Assembly (NCBI GenBank): GCA_905214735.1 | Contig: CAJMNI010000021.1 | Location: forward strand, 1-38,523 | Direction of reading: 5' to 3' | DNA from: an uncultured bacterium | GTDB taxonomy: Bacteria > Bacteroidota > Bacteroidia > Bacteroidales > Muribaculaceae | Length of the DNA stretch: 38,523 nucleotides | The notes under the pieces: generated by a model | What the model saw: only the letters and a program-made list of their open reading frames with translations | What the model was told of the DNA's origin: nothing | Databases searched by the model: none | Shown here: positions 1 through 7,445 of the stretch, piece after piece | How positions within the stretch are numbered: the stretch's first letter is position 1 | Layout of the letters: each line of letters begins with the position of its first letter | Made by a program: the position numbers and the translations under genes

Positions 1-31
1 TCCGTGGTCAAGCGGACTTCGGCCTCGGGGG

Positions 32-1612
32 TCACGCCGCCCCGGTTTTTCCATCCATGCCGTATGACCGGCCTTTCCCTCCGGTGATGATGCTCTCGAG
101 GCTGATTCGCGAGAGCATCGTTTTCCCGTCGAGATAGTCGTAGACGTTGCGCATCGACTTATAGTAAGTTTCGGCACTCCAGTCCCATGCGCCGTCGGGG
201 GTCATTCCTGAATAACCGAAGGAATATATTGCGGTTCGTTCGGGGCGGACGTTGGCCGAGGTCAGCGCATAGCGGTCGAAGGGGAATGTGGTCATAGTGG
301 AGCGGACGCCGTGGATGTTCTGGGTGGTTAGAGCCGCACCGGCCTTGAGGTTGTGGCAGTCGTTGATGTAGAAGGTGACGCTTCCTCTCGGTTCGGGATC
401 GAAATATGTCTTGGCTGAGAAATCGGGAGTTTCCTCGGCGATTGCTGAAAAGGCATGGGCATTCCTTTGGGAAAGAGCTGAGAAAAGCGAGAGCCTGACG
501 CCGGCTGATATTGCCCAGCGGTCGGAGAGTCGACCGTCGTAACCGGCCCAGATGGCGTTCTGCCAGCCTGACCTGATCTCGAGCATCCGGTTGCCGTTGA
601 CTTTTGCGTCGGCCGAATTTACGCGCAGCAGTTCGGAACGCAGCCCGAACTCGAGCGAGTGGTTGTCGGAGAGGGTGAAGAGGGCGTTTTCGTTGATCGA
701 GAACGAACGTATGTATTCACGGAGTTGCTGGCGCGTGTCCATCATGTCCATCACCATGTTGGTGGTGTAGTTGGTCACGGCGGCGGTGGTGAGGAATTTC
801 CAATTGTCGCCACTGCGTGCGCTCCAGTTGACGCTCCCCGCCAAGTTGCCCCAGTGCATCTCCATCAGGTCGGAGACGGCGAGATTGTCGCGGGCGGCGA
901 AGAAAGAGAAGTCGACAATATTTGATGAATCGGCAATATATCGCACCTTTACATTAACGTCGAAGAAGTTCATGACCGTGTGGCGGTATTTGGGAATCAT
1001 CTTGAGAAAGAGGTCGACGTATGATGTTCGCGCGGCCACGGCAAAAGAGAGCTTCTTTTTTACTATGGGACCCTGGGCTGACAGTTTGGCGTTGAGCAGT
1101 CCGATAGTTCCCGAGAAATGATAGCCGTCGAGGTCGCCGGGTTTCATTGTGGTTTCGAGCACAGAGGATGTGGCGCCACCGAATCGGACCGGAACGGGAC
1201 CTTTATAAAGGGTGGCGCGGCTCATGGCGTCATCGTTGAACGTCGAGAAGATTCCCATCATGTGAGCAGGGTTATAAAGGGTCATGCCGTCCATTTCGAC
1301 GAGGTTCTGATAGGCGTTGCCGCCCCTCACTTCAAAACCTCCCGCTCCGTCGGCTTCGTTACGTACGCCGGGTAAAAGTGCAATAGATTTCACTATATCT
1401 GTTTCACCGAAGAGTTGAGGTGTGACGGCGAGTCGGGAGAGTTCGAGATTTTCGCTGCCGATGTTGGAGGTCAGTCTTTGGCGAGCCGATTGCCCGGTGA
1501 CCACGACTTCCTGAAGGGATCTGGAAAGGGTGGTGTCGGAACCCTCCTCGGCCTGCGCCGCCATCGCGGCGGCGCAGAGTGAAACGATGCTGAAATTTAA
1601 CCTTAATCTCAT
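32..1612 (-). CDS. TonB-dependent outer-membrane receptor, 3' end out of frame
   Basis: Outer-membrane active transporter of the TonB-dependent receptor family. The protein starts with a signal peptide (about residues 1-21, cut after AQA), then a TonB-box-like segment (LQEVVVTG), a plug domain (KSIALLPGV, FEVRGG, VEMDGMTLYNP, RFGGATSSVLE) and alternating beta-strands of a barrel. It lacks the carboxypeptidase-like N-terminal domain of SusC proteins. At 526 residues it is well short of the 700-800 usual for the family, and it stops right after GKGRSYGMDG, a motif normally followed by the last third of the barrel. Past an A5 run (minus strand) another frame stays open to the window edge, so a frameshift near position 45-55 is likely. 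A candidate -7 box (TAATTTTG on the minus strand, 1662-1669) lies upstream. It is divergent from the esterase/mannanase gene, which suggests a small glycan locus. Family sure; substrate unknown. Confidence 0.85.
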   Translation of the reverse strand: MRLRLNFSIVSLCAAAMAAQAEEGSDTTLSRSLQEVVVTGQSARQRLTSNIGSENLELSRLAVTPQLFGETDIVKSIALLPGVRNEADGAGGFEVRGGNAYQNLVEMDGMTLYNPAHMMGIFSTFNDDAMSRATLYKGPVPVRFGGATSSVLETTMKPGDLDGYHFSGTIGLLNAKLSAQGPIVKKKLSFAVAARTSYVDLFLKMIPKYRHTVMNFFDVNVKVRYIADSSNIVDFSFFAARDNLAVSDLMEMHWGNLAGSVNWSARSGDNWKFLTTAAVTNYTTNMVMDMMDTRQQLREYIRSFSINENALFTLSDNHSLEFGLRSELLRVNSADAKVNGNRMLEIRSGWQNAIWAGYDGRLSDRWAISAGVRLSLFSALSQRNAHAFSAIAEETPDFSAKTYFDPEPRGSVTFYINDCHNLKAGAALTTQNIHGVRSTMTTFPFDRYALTSANVRPERTAIYSFGYSGMTPDGAWDWSAETYYKSMRNVYDYLDGKTMLSRISLESIITGGKGRSYGMDGKTGAA

Positions 1613-1756
1613 ATCTTACCTTATCAAATTAGAGAAACTGTTTGTTCGGGTTTTGATGTCGCAAAATTAGGTAAAAAAATCATGCTGAGTAGAGAATTGA
1701 GATGAAAAGGGCGTTTTCGTCGACAAAACCGGACTGAAAAGTTAATAATATCTTCT

Positions 1757-1817
1757 CCTAAAACCTAAAACCTAAATCCTACCGCCTATAACATATAACC
1801 TAAAACCTAAAACCTAC
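1757..1817. repeat. CCTAAAA-type short tandem repeats in divergent intergenic region
   Basis: Within the 348-bp gap between the receptor and the esterase gene there are about six copies of a 7-mer CCTAAAA and variants, in two blocks. No gene is visible in the gap. A possible plus-strand -7 box (TATTTTTG, 1899-1906) lies after the repeat, about 55 nt before the esterase start. The same 7-mer occurs in the leader of trpB and once in the leader of serC. Confidence 0.6.
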
Positions 1818-1960
1818 ATCGACTGTATTTTATTAGCATTTATTTGGCTTCTTCGACCAGAATTGCCTGCCGATGGTATCTCTCTGAATATTAAGAAGTA
1901 TTTTTGTGGTATTTGACTGAAACAAGAATTTTTTGAACTAACGAAACAACAGCATATATC

Positions 1961-3925
1961 ATGAAAAAATCGCTTTTATTTGCGGCCGGTCTGCTGATTG
2001 CCGCCGGAGCATTTGCCCCGGTCCAGGCGAAACTGAGAATGCCGCATATCTTCACTGACAACATGGTGATCCAGTCTGACACCTTAGCGGCCGTATGGGG
2101 AAAGGGTACGCCGGGGAGCAAAGTCATGCTCCGCGGATCGTGGGGGGCGAAGGCATCGGCTACCGTCGGACGCGACAGTATCTGGCGCACACGTATCGCC
2201 ACTCCTGCTCCTTCTTACGAGCCCTTGACGCTGACAATCAAAGATGGCAGCGACGGATCGGCAATCACGCTCAGCAACATCCTTTCGGGCGAAGTCTGGA
2301 TAGCATCCGGACAGAGCAACATGGAGATGCCGCTGCGTGGATTCTGGAACCAGCCGATAGAGGGAGCGGCCGAGGAGATCGCATTCAGCCGGAAAAACGG
2401 CCGGGGCATACGTTTTGTTACCGTTCCGAAATCAGGTAGCTACGACCTTCAGTTTGACTTCGCGGGAAGCTGGCAGGTGGCAGATCCGTCGACGGCGGCA
2501 GAATTTTCTGCTCTCGGCTGGTTTTTCGCTAAATCGTTGCGCGACATCCTGGACGTTCCGGTCGGAATAGTGGCCTGCGCCCACGGCGGTGCGAAAGTCG
2601 AGGGTTACGAACCGGCGGAACTTATCGCCAACTATCCCGACCGCAACATGGAAGCCGAACGCAATGATCCGAAAATCAATCTTTGGGAACGTGTCGGCGT
2701 GATGTATAACTCGATGATACTTCCGATAGCCGGCTATACGGCCCGCGGTTTTCTCTGGAATCAGGGTGAATCTAATGTGGGCGGTCATAAATATTATGGC
2801 GCCCGTCAGGCCGACATGCTCGCCCACTGGCGCATGCTTTGGCAAAACGACGGAATGCCATTCTATTTCGTGGAACTTCCCGGCTGGGACTATGGAAATG
2901 TTCGCGGCATAGATGCGGCTCTTTTCCGCGAGGCTCAGCAGAAAGCTGCGAAGACGACTCCAGGGGCCTATATCGTCTGCACGAGCGATCTTGTATATCC
3001 CGACGAACCCGACGATATCCATGCCCGCAACAAACGGAGCATCGGAGAAAGGATGGCCTGGAGCGCCGCCACGCATACTTACGGCATGAAGGGATTTCCC
3101 GTGACCTGTCCGGAATATCGCGAGATGAAGGTCAGCGGATCCGAGGCAACGCTTTATTTCGACAACGCATGGAATGGCTTCACACCCAACGACGCTCTCG
3201 AAGGTTTTGAAATCGCAGGGAAAGACCGCAGGTTCTACCCGGCCGATGCCCGCATCGACCGCGACCGGCTCACCATCATCGTCAGCAGTGACTCGGTGAA
3301 AGATCCGAAGGCTGTGCGTTATTGTTTCCGCAATTTCGCCATCGGAAAAGTCCACGATCTGATGGGAATGCCGCTCGTGCCGTTCCGCACAGACTCCTGG
3401 GAAGGCGTAGCACCCGGCGATGTGGCGCAGAACCGCGACAGGATGGTGCAGGTGGAAGGAAACGGGTTCCTGCTCTCCGGAAAGCCTTATCATTATGTCG
3501 GCACCAATCTATGGTATGCGCCGATTCTGGCTTCGACCGGTGAAGGTGGCGACCGCCAGCGTCTCGCCGCCGAACTCGACTCGCTTCAGGCGATGGGTGT
3601 AGACAATCTCCGCATCCTGGCCGGCGGCGACGGCAACCGCTATATCGACAGCCATATCTGGCCGACGCTTCAGAAAGAGCCGGGAGTCTACGACGAAAAA
3701 CTCCTTGAAGGCCTCGACTATCTGCTCGCCGAGCTGGAGAAAAGAGGAATGCGCGCTGTGATCTATCTCAACAACGCCTGGGAATGGAGCGGCGGTTACG
3801 GCACATATCTCGAATGGGCGGGCCGGGGCGAGGCTCCTGTGCCTCTCCGCGATGGCTACGACAAATATATGAAGCATGTGAGCGCCTTCGTGACCGACGA
3901 GAAAGCCAAGGCTCTTTTCGAATAG
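1961..3925 (+). CDS. Secreted SASA-domain carbohydrate esterase, N-terminal part of an esterase/GH5 mannanase
   Basis: Residues 1-23 form a signal peptide ending VQA. Residues from about 25 to 480 are a sialate O-acetylesterase-like (SASA, SGNH hydrolase) unit: catalytic Ser119 in ASGQSNMEM, the WNQGESNVGG block around residue 268, and a D-x-H pair (Asp352, His354) in DIHARNK. From about residue 490 the start of a GH5 mannanase domain appears (GKPYHYVGTNLWY). The reading frame is then closed by TAG at codon 655. The same frame continues for 232 further codons with clear GH5 sequence, so the intact protein would be about 887 residues. As it stands the product keeps a complete esterase and loses both mannanase catalytic glutamates. 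In the family such fusions act on acetylated mannan; that substrate is inferred. Confidence 0.85.
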   Translation: MKKSLLFAAGLLIAAGAFAPVQAKLRMPHIFTDNMVIQSDTLAAVWGKGTPGSKVMLRGSWGAKASATVGRDSIWRTRIATPAPSYEPLTLTIKDGSDGSAITLSNILSGEVWIASGQSNMEMPLRGFWNQPIEGAAEEIAFSRKNGRGIRFVTVPKSGSYDLQFDFAGSWQVADPSTAAEFSALGWFFAKSLRDILDVPVGIVACAHGGAKVEGYEPAELIANYPDRNMEAERNDPKINLWERVGVMYNSMILPIAGYTARGFLWNQGESNVGGHKYYGARQADMLAHWRMLWQNDGMPFYFVELPGWDYGNVRGIDAALFREAQQKAAKTTPGAYIVCTSDLVYPDEPDDIHARNKRSIGERMAWSAATHTYGMKGFPVTCPEYREMKVSGSEATLYFDNAWNGFTPNDALEGFEIAGKDRRFYPADARIDRDRLTIIVSSDSVKDPKAVRYCFRNFAIGKVHDLMGMPLVPFRTDSWEGVAPGDVAQNRDRMVQVEGNGFLLSGKPYHYVGTNLWYAPILASTGEGGDRQRLAAELDSLQAMGVDNLRILAGGDGNRYIDSHIWPTLQKEPGVYDEKLLEGLDYLLAELEKRGMRAVIYLNNAWEWSGGYGTYLEWAGRGEAPVPLRDGYDKYMKHVSAFVTDEKAKALFE

Positions 3926-4624
3926 CATCTGCGCAACATTGTCGGTAGAATCAACAGCATCACCGGGCGTCCGTACGCGGAATCCCCGGCAATAATGGCA
4001 TGGCAGATCGGCAACGAGCCCCGCTGCTTCGCCGACGCCAACAAAGAGGCGTTCAGGAAATGGCTCGTGGAATCGGGGAATGTGATCAAAAGCATAGATC
4101 CCAACCATCTCGTTTCGGTCGGCAGCGAGGGCCGTCACGGCTGCGAGAACGACATCAACCTCTGGGCTGCGATTCATAACGACGATGCCATCGACTACGG
4201 CACGATTCATATCTGGCCCTACAACTGGGGCTGGATCAAACCCGAGACGATGACGCAGGATGTGGATAAGGCCTGCGAAAACACCGCGGCTTATATCCGC
4301 GACCACAGCAAGGTCTGCGCCAAACCGATAGTGCTCGAAGAATTCGGTTTCCCGCGCGACAACATGGCCACCGAACCGGGATCTGCCACCACGGCCCGCG
4401 ACCGCTACTATGAATATGTGTTCGGCCTCACCGGTTCCGACGGCCCGCCGAAGCTTGCCGGAGTCAATTTCTGGGGTTGGGGCGGCAGTGCTGTGCCGAA
4501 GCATAAGAGCTGGAAACAGGGGGATCCATATACCGGCGATCCGGCGCAGGAAGACCAGGGGCTTAACTCGGTGTTCAGCGCCGATCGTTCTACTATTGAA
4601 ATCATCCGCAGAGCCAACAGGTAA
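3926..4624 (+). pseudogene. GH5 (mannanase) catalytic half, cut off by in-frame TAG
   Basis: This stretch is in the same frame as the esterase gene and begins immediately after its TAG codon (3923-3925). It encodes the remainder of a GH5_7-like mannan endo-1,4-beta-mannosidase. The acid/base Glu lies in WQIGNEPR (Glu686 counted from the esterase start) and the nucleophile in VLEEFGFPR (Glu794); a later GVNFWGWGG segment is also typical. An ATG at 3995 opens a 209-residue reading frame, but that would begin just before the acid/base motif and lack the first half of the TIM barrel, so an independent enzyme is unlikely. The conserved sequence and the absence of other damage suggest the stop is recent, or is a sequencing error. 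Confidence 0.75.
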
Positions 4625-4643
4625 AAACTCGAATATCAAACAG

Positions 4644-4683
4644 CGGGCGGCCGATGCACTAATCTGCAGCGGCCGCCCGTTTT
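4644..4683 (+). terminator. Rho-independent terminator after the mannanase
   Basis: A perfect 10-bp GC-rich stem (CGGGCGGCCG with CGGCCGCCCG, 16-nt loop) is followed by TTTT. It lies 20 bp after the stop codon at 4622-4624, showing that the original transcript ran through the whole esterase-mannanase frame. Confidence 0.85.
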
Positions 4684-4707
4684 GTCGATATATTAACTGA
4701 TTGAAAT

Positions 4708-5214
4708 ATGCGTTTCAGATATTGCCCCGATTGCGGGAAGAAATTAAGTTCGAGAGACCTCGGCGACGACAAGGATGTGCCCTGGTGCGACGTTTGCGGC
4801 AAACCATGGTTCCCGATATTCTCCACATGCGTCATTATGCTCGTTCACGACGGGGAAGGGAATGTTCTTCTTCTTCGCCAGAATTATATTTCCACGCGCT
4901 ATATGAACCTTGTGAGCGGCTATATGACTCCCGGGGAGAGCGCGGAGGAGGCTGCGCGCCGCGAGGTAGGCGAGGAGACCGGTCTCGAGGTCAGGGATTT
5001 GGAATTCGCTGGCAGCTACTGGTTTGAGAAGAAGGGGCTGCTGATGATAGGCTTCTTTGCCCGAGTGGACCGGAGCGAGACCCATATCTCCACGGAGGTT
5101 GATTCCTGCGGATGGTATGCCGCCGCGGAGGCGCCGGGACTGGTTCATCCCGCCGCGAGCGTTTCGCACACGCTTGCCGACCTCTATCTTCAGCGCGTCA
5201 TGTCGGCGATGTAA
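4708..5214 (+). CDS. NUDIX hydrolase with N-terminal zinc ribbon
   Basis: Hydrolase of nucleoside-diphosphate-linked compounds. Four cysteines (Cys6, Cys9, Cys27, Cys30) form a zinc ribbon like that of NudC NADH pyrophosphatases. A complete NUDIX box runs from Gly71 to Leu93 (GYMTPGE, then REVGEETGL), with the metal-binding glutamates present. The NudC-specific SQPWPFP signature expected after the box is absent; the region reads GSYWFEKKG instead. NAD(H) specificity is therefore not supported and the substrate is unknown. At 168 residues it lacks the long N-terminal domain of E. coli NudC. It starts 24 bp after the preceding terminator, and its last 25 bp overlap the end of trpB on the other strand. 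Confidence 0.85.
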   Translation: MRFRYCPDCGKKLSSRDLGDDKDVPWCDVCGKPWFPIFSTCVIMLVHDGEGNVLLLRQNYISTRYMNLVSGYMTPGESAEEAARREVGEETGLEVRDLEFAGSYWFEKKGLLMIGFFARVDRSETHISTEVDSCGWYAAAEAPGLVHPAASVSHTLADLYLQRVMSAM

Positions 5215-6389
5215 GTCGCCATGTCCTTGTCGCCGCGGCCTGAGAGGTTGACAACAATCACGTCGCCGGGATTGAAACTGATTTTTTCCAGAGCGGCCAC
5301 GGCATGGGCCGATTCGAGGGCCGGGATGATTCCCTCGCTGCGCGTCAGGAGCATGGCGGCGTCGAGTGCCTCGCGGTCAGAAACGGCCACCACCTCCTCG
5401 CGGCCGGAGCTGGCGAGATGGGCGTGGAGCGGACCGATGCCGGGATAGTCGAGGCCGGCGGAAATCGAATAGGGTTCGGCTATTTCCCCTTCGGGAGTCT
5501 GCAGCACTACGGTTCGGAATCCGTGGATCACACCCTCGGAACCGTTGGTGAGAGTCGCGGCGTTGCGTTCGGTGTCGGCACCCATTCCCGCGGCTTCCGT
5601 TCCGATGAGTCTTACGCGGGGATTGTCGATGAAATGATAGAAGGCTCCCGCTGCGTTGCTCCCTCCGCCGATGCATGCCACTATGGCGTCGGGATAGTCG
5701 CGGCCTGTTTTTTCCAGAAGCTGACCGCGCATCTCGCGGCTGATCACCGACTGGAAATGGGCCACCATCTCCGGATAGGGAGCCGGACCGACGGCGCTTC
5801 CGATAAGATAGAAGCTGTCGGGATGCGCACACCAGTAGTTGATCGCCTCGGTCACGGCTTCCGTCAGAGTCTTGCTGCCGCTTTCCACCCCTACAACTTT
5901 CGCGCCGAGCATCCGCATGCGCTGCACGTTGGGCTGCTGGCGCTCGATGTCGACGGCCCCCATGAAAATGGTGCATTCCATGCCGAGCAGGGCGCAGACC
6001 GTGGCCGTTGCCACGCCGTGCTGTCCGGCGCCGGTTTCGGCGATGATGCGGCGTTTCCCCATGCGCTTGGCAAGGAGCGCGAGTCCGATGGCGTTGTTGA
6101 TCTTGTGAGCGCCTGTGTGGTTGAGATCCTCGCGCTTGAGATAGATCTCGGCCCCATAACGTTTGCTCAGAGTGTCGCAGCGGTAGAGGGGTGAGGGACG
6201 CCCCACATAGTCGCGCAGGAGCGTGTCCATCTCGGCGAGAAACTCCGGATCCTTGCTGTATTTTCGGAAAGCCGCCGTTATTTCATCAACTTTCTCCTTG
6301 AGCGCTTCGGGGATGTATGCTCCGCCGAAAGAGCCGTAATAACCTTTTTCATCGATTGCAAAACCGGATTTGAGTGTGTTTGTCTGCAT
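5190..6389 (-). CDS. trpB: Tryptophan synthase beta chain
   Basis: Catalyses the last step of tryptophan synthesis, condensing indole with serine using PLP. The 399-residue length is standard for TrpB1. Lys96 in HTGAHKINN binds PLP, ETGAGQHG carries the catalytic glutamate region, and CIGGGSNAAG is the phosphate-binding loop. In Bacteroides-type genomes trpB usually heads the full trp operon. Here it stands alone, with the NUDIX gene convergent and overlapping its end, so trpA and the other trp genes are not in this window. Upstream lie a strong promoter, a leader peptide with two adjacent Trp codons and a terminator/antiterminator pair, suggesting control by tryptophan supply through attenuation. 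The leader just before the start is A-rich with no Shine-Dalgarno sequence. Confidence 0.97.
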   Translation of the reverse strand: MQTNTLKSGFAIDEKGYYGSFGGAYIPEALKEKVDEITAAFRKYSKDPEFLAEMDTLLRDYVGRPSPLYRCDTLSKRYGAEIYLKREDLNHTGAHKINNAIGLALLAKRMGKRRIIAETGAGQHGVATATVCALLGMECTIFMGAVDIERQQPNVQRMRMLGAKVVGVESGSKTLTEAVTEAINYWCAHPDSFYLIGSAVGPAPYPEMVAHFQSVISREMRGQLLEKTGRDYPDAIVACIGGGSNAAGAFYHFIDNPRVRLIGTEAAGMGADTERNAATLTNGSEGVIHGFRTVVLQTPEGEIAEPYSISAGLDYPGIGPLHAHLASSGREEVVAVSDREALDAAMLLTRSEGIIPALESAHAVAALEKISFNPGDVIVVNLSGRGDKDMATYIADMTR

Positions 6390-6413
6390 AATTATTTTGT
6401 TTTTTGTTAGAGA

Positions 6414-6443
6414 TTTTAGGTTTTAGGTTTTTAGGTTTTAGGG
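6414..6443 (-). repeat. CCTAAAA-type repeat in trpB leader
   Basis: On the minus strand the trpB leader contains about four tandem copies of CCTAAAA with small length variants, between the attenuator terminator and the trpB start. It is the same short unit as at 1757-1817. Confidence 0.55.
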
Positions 6444-6465
6444 AAACTTAAAACATAAAAACACC

Positions 6466-6501
6466 AAAAAGAAACGCCGAAAGAGCGAGACTCAATCGGC
6501 G
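6466..6501 (-). terminator. Attenuator terminator in front of trpB
   Basis: On the minus strand CGCCGA pairs with TCGGCG, with an inner GAG/CTC pair separated by a TT/TT mismatch, followed by the U-rich run TTTCTTTTT. It ends about 76 bp before the trpB start and 36 bp after the leader-peptide stop, where a transcription attenuator is expected. Confidence 0.75.
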
Positions 6502-6581
6502 TGATAGTGGAAACCCTGACGGAGAGTGGGAAACTCTTATGGCATCCGGCCACAGCACAATAACTGACAGCCACCGATTGA
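6492..6581 (-). promoter_or_regulatory. Candidate antiterminator of the trp attenuator
   Basis: The segment TCAATCGGTG at 6572-6581 (minus strand) can pair over 10 bp, with one G-U pair, with CGCCGATTGA at 6492-6501, which contains the 5' arm of the terminator. The two structures are therefore mutually exclusive. The upstream arm begins 16 nt after the second Trp codon of the leader peptide, so it stays exposed if a ribosome stalls there. No clear anti-antiterminator partner was found. Confidence 0.6.
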
Positions 6582-6653
6582 ATCAACCGACGGGCGCCAC
6601 CAATACTTTCCGGAACCGGAGAGATGGATTGATATTGCAGCTGAATGTTTCAT
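6537..6653 (-). CDS. Putative trp leader peptide
   Basis: A 38-residue reading frame starting about 30 nt downstream of the predicted transcription start. The sequence around residues 16-20 is KYWWR, with two consecutive TGG codons; the peptide contains no other Trp. Such leaders let a ribosome report on charged tRNA-Trp. It resembles enterobacterial TrpL (WWR motif) only at that point, and it is longer, with a cysteine-rich tail (GGCQLLCCGRMP). An alternative reading is a TnaC-like stalling peptide that senses free tryptophan. A longer in-frame start at 6722 exists but lies upstream of the promoter's -7 box and is rejected. Confidence 0.65.
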   Translation of the reverse strand: MKHSAAISIHLSGSGKYWWRPSVDSIGGCQLLCCGRMP

Positions 6654-6688
6654 AAGATTCAAATTGCGTTTCTTTTTGGATTGCGGTG

Positions 6689-6719
6689 CAAATTTATAAC
6701 AAATTTTCGAATATTCAAA
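6689..6719 (-). promoter_or_regulatory. Bacteroidetes-type promoter of the trp leader and trpB
   Basis: On the minus strand TTTG (6716-6719) is followed by exactly 19 nt and TAAATTTG (6689-6696), a full match to the Bacteroidetes -33/-7 consensus TTTG-N19-TAnnTTTG. Transcription should start near 6682, giving a leader of about 290 nt before trpB. Confidence 0.8.
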
Positions 6720-6814
6720 CAAATTCTAAATAAAAAAGTTTGAAAGCCTAAAAATTTCCCTAAATGGATAAGAGCGATGCCTGCAAGTCAAGGGTCGCAG
6801 CTATGCGAGTAATG

Positions 6815-7297
6815 TCAGAGAATGAGTTCGTAATCGGTTACGTCGAGCCAGCGGTCGAATTTTCGACCTACTTCTTTGAAATAGGATACCCGTTCGAAGC
6901 CGAGAGATGCGTGGAAATCACAGCTTGCGAGGTTGTCGCCGGTGATGCAGGCTATAAGAGCGTGTGTGCCGGCCCGGCGGCTGGCAGAAATCAGCGCCTC
7001 CATAAGTAGACGTCCGATGCCACGGCGCCGGTATTCCGGATCGACGTAGACAGTGGTTTCCCAGCAAACGCGGTATGCTTCGCGAGCCTTCCAGGGATGG
7101 GCGTAGCAGAAACCGATAATTTTCCCCTCATCTTCGTAAACGAAATAGGGGCATAGCTCCGTGACATCGGCAATACGTTCTCTCATCCGCTCGATTGACA
7201 AGGGATCCTTCTCAAAGGAGATGGTGGTGTGGAGGATATAATGGTTGTTGATTCGGGCGATGTCTGCGGCATCGTCAATAGAAACTTTGCGTATCAT
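6815..7297 (-). CDS. GNAT N-acetyltransferase, phosphinothricin/methionine-sulfoximine type
   Basis: Acetyl-CoA-dependent N-acetyltransferase, 160 residues, single GNAT domain. It shows the features of the phosphinothricin acetyltransferase/MnaT group: NHYILHTTISFE near residues 18-29, GFCYAHPWKAREAY near 67-80, WETTVYVDPEYRRRGIGRLL (acetyl-CoA pyrophosphate loop) near 84-103, and a C-terminal HASLGFE. Chromosomal members usually act on amino-acid analogues or amino acids, not on herbicides; the true substrate is unknown. It is divergent from the alpha/beta hydrolase and has no close operon partner. Confidence 0.88.
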   Translation of the reverse strand: MIRKVSIDDAADIARINNHYILHTTISFEKDPLSIERMRERIADVTELCPYFVYEDEGKIIGFCYAHPWKAREAYRVCWETTVYVDPEYRRRGIGRLLMEALISASRRAGTHALIACITGDNLASCDFHASLGFERVSYFKEVGRKFDRWLDVTDYELIL

Positions 7298-7317
7298 GAT
7301 ATATGAACGCTGCCGGA

Positions 7318-7371
7318 GGCTCTCTTATGCGGAAAAGAGAGCCGAAATTTCATAAAGATTTTGTAACTTTG
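7318..7371. promoter_or_regulatory. Hairpin and -7 box in divergent region
   Basis: A 9-bp perfect inverted repeat (GGCTCTCTT / AAGAGAGCC, 7318-7343) sits between the divergent acetyltransferase and hydrolase genes. It is followed on the plus strand by TAACTTTG (7364-7371), a good -7 box without a clear -33 partner. It is probably the promoter of the hydrolase operon. Confidence 0.4.
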
Positions 7372-7445
7372 CAGATTGGTAGAAACCGGAGATGTGGCAA
7401 CAACAACCACTCTCTGAAATCTTAGACCTTTGTCACAGAAAATAA

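Noticed and set aside
3923..3925. TAG as a recoded sense codon
   Set aside because: TAG terminates the TRIC-type gene at 15294-15296, and no suppressor tRNA is present in the window; the rest of the genome was not seen.
6764..7009. Plus-strand open frame over the GNAT gene
   Set aside because: It lies inside the acetyltransferase on the other strand, has no family features and reflects high GC third positions.
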